This document shows positions 58,925 to 64,000 of a stretch of DNA of 64,000 nt, piece by piece (positions within the stretch are counted from its first letter, which is position 1; each line of letters starts with the position of its first letter). The position numbers and the translations under genes are program-made. The stretch comes from Alloactinosynnema sp. L-07 (GTDB taxonomy: Bacteria; Actinomycetota; Actinomycetes; Mycobacteriales; Pseudonocardiaceae): assembly GCF_900070365.1 (NCBI RefSeq), contig NZ_LN850107.1:2604001-2668000 (forward strand), in the 5' to 3' direction. Under the pieces are notes generated by a model. It had not been told where the DNA came from. It saw only the letters and a list, made by a program, of their open reading frames with translations, and searched no databases.

Positions 58925-60204
58925 AGGCGCACCGCCCGATCGTCGTCCCAGCAGGTCAGGGGACGCAGACCGCTGGGGGACAGCTCGGCGGCCATGGTCA
59001 GCGGCCTGCCGCCCGACACCGCCAGCAGGGCCCACGGGTCGACCCCCGCGCCCAGCGGCAGCGCCAAACCGTCCGAAGAGGACAGTCCCCACCCGCCGCC
59101 GAGGCGCACCGGCGTGACGTCGCCCAGCATCACCGGCACGCGCTCCGTCCACGGATCCACAGCCAGCGCGCCCGCGTAGGCCGCGAGCGCGTCGCCGATG
59201 CCGCCGCCCTCGGGCCGCCCGGCCAGCACCGGATCCCCTTTGTCGGCGACAAGCGCGCGCAACGGCAACGCCCCCGGGTAGAAGGCCAAGACCGCCCGCA
59301 ACCGCGTGCCGCCGATCAGGGAGGTGTCCAGCGTCCGCCCTGGCCCGGCGAAGGACAGCACCAGCGCCCACCGCCCCGACTCGACCCCACGCAGCCACAC
59401 CCGGCGCGACACCAGCTGCTCGGACTCCTGGTCGACGTGCCCCGCCACCAGCCACTCATCACTGACCCGCTCGCCCGAGGCGAGCACGTCGGCGGTGTCC
59501 ACCGTGAACCCGATCCGCGCGCGCACGGTGGCTGCCAGCGGCTCCGGCAGCTCGTCGACCCGCTCATACGCCTTCGCCAGCGCCCGAAGCAGTGCCAACT
59601 CCTCCAACAGCCGCGACGGCCAGTCCCGGCCCCGCCCCGGAATCACCGCCGCCCGCCGTAGCGCTGTCGCCAGGCCACCCGCCTGGGCGTCGACCATCCG
59701 CGCTGCGACCCCGTAGAGGACGTCCGGGCTCTGGTCGAGCACGGCCAGACCGGTGCTCACCTGGTCGTTGAGCCAGCCAAGCAGCTCAGCCACCCCACCC
59801 GAGACCCGCCCCGCCCGCCGCGCGGCCCGCGTCGCGGCGGCCGCCTCGTCGCGCTCGCCCGGTTCAGTGGACTGGCGTACCCGACTGGCCCGCTCACGCA
59901 GCCAGGCATCGACCCACTCGGGCTCATCGCCATCTGCCACGACACCCTCGGCCCACAGGAGCAGGAGCCCGACCGCGTGCTTGCAGGGGAACTTCCGGCT
60001 GGGACACGTGCAGCGGAACGCGGGCTCTGCCAACTCGACAATCACCTGGTAAGGCGCCTTGCCACTGCCCTGGCACTGGCCCCAGACCGCGTCCCCCGAC
60101 GCACCCGACGCGGTCCACCGCACCGCCGACGCCTGCGCCCGCCCCGCCCGGACCGACGCCTCATCCGGCGCCAGGGCGAGCACGCGCTCAGCGGTCCACC
60201 GCAC
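58921..60204 (-). CDS. SWIM zinc-finger protein
   Basis: A 427-aa protein with the SWIM motif FRCTCPSRKFPCKHAVG (C-x-C...C-x-H, about residues 63-80). The rest of the protein is helical with a beta-rich C-terminal half. SWIM domains bind DNA or proteins. It is the first gene of the operon; GTG 60204 has GGAGGG about 10 nt upstream. It probably confers target recognition on the MoxR-VWA system. Confidence 0.9.
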   Translation of the reverse strand: MRWTAERVLALAPDEASVRAGRAQASAVRWTASGASGDAVWGQCQGSGKAPYQVIVELAEPAFRCTCPSRKFPCKHAVGLLLLWAEGVVADGDEPEWVDAWLRERASRVRQSTEPGERDEAAAATRAARRAGRVSGGVAELLGWLNDQVSTGLAVLDQSPDVLYGVAARMVDAQAGGLATALRRAAVIPGRGRDWPSRLLEELALLRALAKAYERVDELPEPLAATVRARIGFTVDTADVLASGERVSDEWLVAGHVDQESEQLVSRRVWLRGVESGRWALVLSFAGPGRTLDTSLIGGTRLRAVLAFYPGALPLRALVADKGDPVLAGRPEGGGIGDALAAYAGALAVDPWTERVPVMLGDVTPVRLGGGWGLSSSDGLALPLGAGVDPWALLAVSGGRPLTMAAELSPSGLRPLTCWDDDRAVRL

Positions 60205-60356
60205 CTCCGCACCCTCCGCCTCGGTTCACGTCCCGTCGATCGGGCGTGGATCGAGCATGCCGGCCGACCCTGACACTCCGACTGCCTGGGCCACCTTCCG
60301 GCGAAGGCCTACGGCTGACCTGCGCGTGCCCGCCTGGCGGGCTCCACCGAACCGCG

Positions 60357-61388
60357 TCAGTCGACGCAGGGTGGATCTTGCGTGCCACCTCCCCCGGTCT
60401 GATCAGGTCCGTTGAACATGCCGCCCACGTATGACCGCACTTTGTCCCCGGTCACGCCCAACGCCGACACGGCGGGCGTTTCGATCTGCCCGTCGACCGG
60501 GATGACTCCCATTCGTACGGTCCGCTCAGACGCCCGCTGGGCCAGGTCGACGAGGTCGAGGTCGGTGACAACGTGATCCCGCACCACTCCGACCATCGCG
60601 GACAAGTCCCCCTTGGCGACCACCTTGGCCGTCAGGGCCGTGAAGAACGCCTGTTGACGCTTGACCCGGTCCAAGTCGCCGTTGGGCAGGGAGCGGCGCT
60701 GTCTGACGAACGCCAGTGCCTGGGCACCGGACAGCGTCTGCCTGCCCGCGTTGAAGTCTGCCCCGCTGTACCTGTCCGAGGTGGCAGCGCGGAGGCAGAC
60801 CTCGACGCCGCCGACGGCGTCCACCATGGTCGGCACGGCGGCCATGTCGATCACGGCGTAGTGATCGATCGGGACGCCGGCTAATGAGCGGACCGTCGCC
60901 ATCGCGGTCTCCACGCCCGCCTTGGTCGACGCCGCCGCATCCTGGCCACGTTGTTCGGCGGCCCAACGGCCGCGCGCGTAGGCGATGTTGACCCTGCCCG
61001 GTCCGTGGCCCGGGATGTCCACGAAGACGTCCCGTGGGATCGAGATCGCGGTCAGGCCGGTCGCGGTCAGCCGGGTCAGCATGACCACGTCGGTATATCC
61101 GAACTCGTCCCTGCCCAGCACCAGGATGGTCTGGTCGGCCATGGCGGCGGCGATGTCGGGCGTTCCGGCAGGCGGGCGGTCGCTCCGCACCAGGCCCGGC
61201 ACGACCACCGCGGACACCACCGCGATGACCACCGCCGCCGCGGCGAACACCAGTACGGCCTGCCGCGAACCGCGGCGCGCGCCTGAACCTCTCCGTAGTT
61301 CCCGAAGGACCGCCTCCGGGTCGACCGCGCGGGCCGCCTGGTCGGTGATGGCGTCGCGGATGAGGGACTCGGTCTTGTCGAACGTCAT
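60357..61388 (-). CDS. LCP-domain (LytR-CpsA-Psr) protein
   Basis: A 343-aa membrane-anchored protein with a cytoplasmic N-terminus (1-45), one helix at 45-68 and an extracytoplasmic LCP domain (95-310). Visible motifs are AISIPRDVFVDIPGHG, VNIAYARG, GGVEVCLRAA and ALAFVRQRR. LCP enzymes attach teichoic-acid-like or arabinogalactan polymers to peptidoglycan. Its ATG overlaps the sigma stop by 4 bp. The N-terminal segment resembles the position of an anti-sigma domain, so it may also restrain the co-encoded SigE-family factor. Confidence 0.9.
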   Translation of the reverse strand: MTFDKTESLIRDAITDQAARAVDPEAVLRELRRGSGARRGSRQAVLVFAAAAVVIAVVSAVVVPGLVRSDRPPAGTPDIAAAMADQTILVLGRDEFGYTDVVMLTRLTATGLTAISIPRDVFVDIPGHGPGRVNIAYARGRWAAEQRGQDAAASTKAGVETAMATVRSLAGVPIDHYAVIDMAAVPTMVDAVGGVEVCLRAATSDRYSGADFNAGRQTLSGAQALAFVRQRRSLPNGDLDRVKRQQAFFTALTAKVVAKGDLSAMVGVVRDHVVTDLDLVDLAQRASERTVRMGVIPVDGQIETPAVSALGVTGDKVRSYVGGMFNGPDQTGGGGTQDPPCVD

Positions 61389-61891
61389 CTGTAGGCCTCC
61401 GTCACGGCGAACCCCGGCGCCGCCGCACGCAAGGTGCTCAGCGCCCGGGAGATATGGCTGCGGACCGTTCCCGCGGAACAGCCCAGGACCCCGGCGATCT
61501 CCTCGTCCGTGTTGTCCTCGTAGTAGCGCAGGACGATCGCCGCCCGCTGCTTGCGCGGCAGCGTCGCGATGCACGCCCGCATCGCGTCGCGCTCGGCGTG
61601 TTGGTGGGCCGGGTCGCGCACGGGCGGACTGATCGCCTCGAGCGTCGAATGCGCCGAGGTGACGTCACGCGCGGCGCGTCTGCGGCGCCAGGACAGGTAC
61701 TCGTTGGTGACCATGCGCTTGACGTAGTGGTCCGGGGCGTCCAGCGCGCTGATCCGACTCCACCGGGACTGCGCCCGGAGCATGACCTCCTGCACGATGT
61801 CCTGCGCGAGGTACGGGTCGCAGGTCAGCGCCGTGGCGTAGCGCAACAGCCAGGACAGGCGATCAGCGGCGAACGCGTCGAAGCTCGGCAC
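61385..61891 (-). CDS. SigE-family ECF sigma factor
   Basis: A 168-aa SigE-family sigma: FAADRLSWLLRYATALTCDP and AQDIVQEVMLRAQSRW (region 2), then IAGVLGCSAGTVRSHISRA (region 4). I choose GTG 61891 because AAAGGAG lies 7 nt upstream; the frame opens at 61927. It is coupled to the LCP gene. These small sigma factors are abundant in actinomycetes and are often not controlled by a separate anti-sigma. Confidence 0.92.
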   Translation of the reverse strand: MPSFDAFAADRLSWLLRYATALTCDPYLAQDIVQEVMLRAQSRWSRISALDAPDHYVKRMVTNEYLSWRRRRAARDVTSAHSTLEAISPPVRDPAHQHAERDAMRACIATLPRKQRAAIVLRYYEDNTDEEIAGVLGCSAGTVRSHISRALSTLRAAAPGFAVTEAYR

Positions 61892-62030
61892 CCAATCACT
61901 CCTTTCAGTTGATCGACGCCCCTCCAACGCACCTCAGGGTCGGATTGTTGAGTCCGCTGAGAAATTCACCCGATCCAGCGAGCGGACTCACGGTACGGTG
62001 CTCTGCCGTCGCCGTCGTCGAACGGAAACC

Positions 62031-63641
62031 ATGCCCCGCACCCCCGCGCGCTATCTGCTCGCCCTCGTCCACACCGAACGCCGGTCCTTTACCCTGTCTC
62101 TGGCCTACGGGACCTTGTGCACGATCTCCCAGGCCCTCCTCCCTGCCGCGATAGGCCAAGGAATCGATCGCGGCTTGATCGGCCGCGACCAGCGCGCTCT
62201 GCTGTGGTGGGGCGCGGCGGTGCTCGGGCTCGGCGTCGTCGCTGCGGTGACCGGGACGCTGCGGGACCGCGCCGCCTTCCAGGCCAGGTTCGGCGCGAGC
62301 TATACGGTCATGCGCGACACGACGCGCCACGCCGCGCGGCTCGGCGCCGCGCTGTCGGCCAGGATGTCGACCGGCGACGTGGTCGGCATCGGTGCCGCCG
62401 ACATGACCCGGATCGGCCTGGCCATGGAGAACGCGGCGCGCGGCGCCGGGGCGGCGGCCGCCATCCTGGTGGTCGTTGCGATCATGGTCGACACCTCGTG
62501 GCGACTCGGCCTGGTCGTGCTGGTCGGTGTCCCTCTCATCGCCGCGTTGGTCTCGCTGCTCATCCGCCCGACGCACGCCCGCCAACAGCACTTGAGGGAA
62601 CAGCAGGCCGAACTCACCACCCTGGCGGTCGACATCGTCGATGGCCTCCGCGTGCTGCGCGGCATCGGCGGCGAGGACGCCTTCGATGCCCGTTACCGGA
62701 GTCAGTCCCAGCGGGTCCGCGAATCAGGCGTGCGCGTGGCCATGGCCGAGTCCCTCATCGAGGGCGCGAAGCTGCTGCTACCGGGCGTGCTGGTGACGGT
62801 GATCGTCTGGCTCGGGGCCCGCTCCGTGGCGGCGGGCGACCTGGGTGCGGGACAACTGGTGGCGTTCTACGGCTACGCGGTGTTCCTCGCGGGCGCGCTG
62901 CGCCGGGTGACCTCGTTGATCGAAAGCGCGACCCGCGCCCACGTGGCCGCGGGCCGGGTGATCACCCTGCTCAACGCCCGACCAGACCTACGCTCTGGCG
63001 ACCGGACACCGATCCACGGCACGCTGACCGATCCCGAGTCCGGGCTGACCGTCCCACCTGAGGTCTTCCTCGGCGTGGCGTGCGCGGCCCCCTCCGACGC
63101 CGCCGAATTCGCCGACCGCCTGGGCCGCTACCACGACAGCGACGCCACCTACGCAGGCATCGATCTGCGAGACATAGATCTACCCGGTCTACGACGGCAC
63201 GTCCTGGTCGCGAACAACGAGGCCCACCTCTTCACCGGCCCGGTGAGCGAACTAGCGACCGATCGCGCGATCGACACCGCCCAGGCCCGCGATGTCGTCG
63301 AGTCGACGAACTGGATCGCGGGCGCGGGCCGGGAGTTCTCCGGCGGGCAACGACAGCGACTGCGGCTGGCCCGCGCGCTCACCGCGAACCCGGACGTGCT
63401 GATCCTGGTCGAACCGACCAACGCGGTGGACGCGCTCACCGAGTCACACATCGGCCAGGCGATCGCCGACCACCGACGCGGCCAGGCGACAGTCGTGTTC
63501 ACCACCAGCCCGATCCTGCTCGGCCACGCCGAGCGAGTCGCCTATGTGGAGGACGGCAAGGTCGTCGCGGAGGCGGCGCACAACGACTTGATGAGCGATC
63601 AGCGCTATCGGTCCCTGGTCACTCGCGAGGAGGCAGAGTGA
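62031..63641 (+). CDS. ABC exporter subunit with degenerate nucleotide site
   Basis: A 536-aa half-transporter: six-helix membrane domain (1-300), then an ATPase-like domain. The signature FSGGQRQRLRLARAL (near 435) is good, but no Walker A is present where expected (345-365). The Walker B Asp is replaced by Val460 (LILVEPTNA) and the H-loop His is missing (FTTSPIL). It must work with the intact partner encoded 4 bp overlapping downstream. ATG 62031 has a weak GGAA upstream. Confidence 0.88.
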   Translation: MPRTPARYLLALVHTERRSFTLSLAYGTLCTISQALLPAAIGQGIDRGLIGRDQRALLWWGAAVLGLGVVAAVTGTLRDRAAFQARFGASYTVMRDTTRHAARLGAALSARMSTGDVVGIGAADMTRIGLAMENAARGAGAAAAILVVVAIMVDTSWRLGLVVLVGVPLIAALVSLLIRPTHARQQHLREQQAELTTLAVDIVDGLRVLRGIGGEDAFDARYRSQSQRVRESGVRVAMAESLIEGAKLLLPGVLVTVIVWLGARSVAAGDLGAGQLVAFYGYAVFLAGALRRVTSLIESATRAHVAAGRVITLLNARPDLRSGDRTPIHGTLTDPESGLTVPPEVFLGVACAAPSDAAEFADRLGRYHDSDATYAGIDLRDIDLPGLRRHVLVANNEAHLFTGPVSELATDRAIDTAQARDVVESTNWIAGAGREFSGGQRQRLRLARALTANPDVLILVEPTNAVDALTESHIGQAIADHRRGQATVVFTTSPILLGHAERVAYVEDGKVVAEAAHNDLMSDQRYRSLVTREEAE

Positions 63642-64000
63642 GCACGCTCCCCGTCGCGTCCGCCGCCGAAGTCCGCGCCCACGCGCGCGCACTGGCTCTT
63701 CGCCACCCGCGCGCGCTCGCGGGCTCGGTGTCACTGCACGCTCTGGCGACGATCAGCGGGTTGGCGGTGCCGTGGCTCATCGGCAGGCTGGTCGAGCGAC
63801 ACGACAAGGTCGACCAGATAGCACTGTCCGTACTCGGTTTCCTTATTCTACAAGCGGTCCTTACGTCAGTGGCCCTCTACGCATCGGCCCGTCTGGGTGA
63901 ACGCGTGCTGGCCGACCTCCGCGAGACATTCATAGGCACGGTACTGAGACTCCCCCAGGGAACCGTCGAACGCGCGAGCACCGGGGACCTGGTGACCCGC
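63638..64000 (+). CDS. ABC exporter partner subunit (truncated by window end)
   Basis: The first 121 codons of a half-transporter. GTG 63638 overlaps the previous stop as GTGA. The visible part is the N-terminal membrane domain (SLHALATISGLAVPWLIGRL, LRLPQGTVERASTGDLVTR), matching the entry helices of type IV exporters. The ATPase domain lies outside the window. Confidence 0.9.
   Translation, partial: MSTLPVASAAEVRAHARALALRHPRALAGSVSLHALATISGLAVPWLIGRLVERHDKVDQIALSVLGFLILQAVLTSVALYASARLGERVLADLRETFIGTVLRLPQGTVERASTGDLVTR

Noticed and set aside
1..64000. An enediyne chromoprotein apoprotein gene
   Set aside because: Looked for a small secreted immunoglobulin-like acidic protein; the small exported proteins here do not fit, so none is called.

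Overview
The window is high-GC, gene-dense DNA typical of a secondary-metabolite-rich filamentous actinomycete. GTG starts, GTGA/ATGA gene overlaps and long antisense open frames in GC-rich codons are frequent. A member of the Pseudonocardiales is my best guess, from overall style and not from a marker gene. There are no rRNA, tRNA, CRISPR, integrase or transposase genes that I can recognise.

Region 1 (about 0.2-25.4 kb) is an enediyne biosynthetic locus. On the minus strand lie the enediyne polyketide synthase PksE (KS-AT-ACP-KR-DH-PPTase, 5017-10815), its hot-dog thioesterase (E10 type), a flavin reductase (E6 type) and an extended SDR. A TIGR03084-type protein and an acyl-CoA carboxylase beta subunit follow. 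Divergent on the plus strand are a membrane protein with its own terminator and a tight operon of two DUF1702 (UnbL-like) proteins, an UnbV-like FG-GAP protein, an UnbU-like membrane protein and a P450. A sigma/anti-sigma pair, a DUF4394 exported protein and a MerR regulator interrupt the locus. A second oxidoreductase block follows: DUF5987, a GMC oxidoreductase, a 68-aa protein and two small membrane proteins.

Region 2 (25.5-32.2 kb) starts with three perfect 74-bp tandem repeats, each a 25-codon ORF coupled to the next through an ATGA overlap. They lead into an AhpD-like CxxC protein. Next come a NarL/DesR-type response regulator and two very large histidine kinases, each holding two complete DesK-like modules in one chain. 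The first ATPase domain of each looks degenerate.

Region 3 (32.3-38.9 kb) is an azole/azoline RiPP (TOMM) locus. It has a 61-aa candidate precursor, a fused E1-like/YcaO cyclodehydratase and a SagB-type dehydrogenase, with the kinases 65 bp downstream on the same strand. Divergent from the precursor are a two-subunit TPP-dependent decarboxylase (ComD/ComE-like) and an AraC regulator. An HxlR-SCP2 regulator and a large LuxR-type (LAL) regulator follow.

Region 4 (43.0-51.5 kb) is a small isonitrile (isocyanide) locus: MFS exporter, asparagine-synthetase-like amidotransferase, P450 and PvcA/DIT1-type isonitrile synthase in one minus-strand run. It converges on an iron/metallophore-type ABC importer (lipoprotein, permease, ATPase).

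Region 5 (51.5-64 kb) is more ordinary chromosome. It contains a divergent sigma/zinc-finger anti-sigma pair, a five-gene SWIM-DUF5691-MoxR AAA-DUF5682-VWA operon, a SigE-family sigma coupled to an LCP-domain protein, and a heterodimeric ABC exporter. One exporter subunit has lost its Walker motifs; the partner runs off the end of the window.
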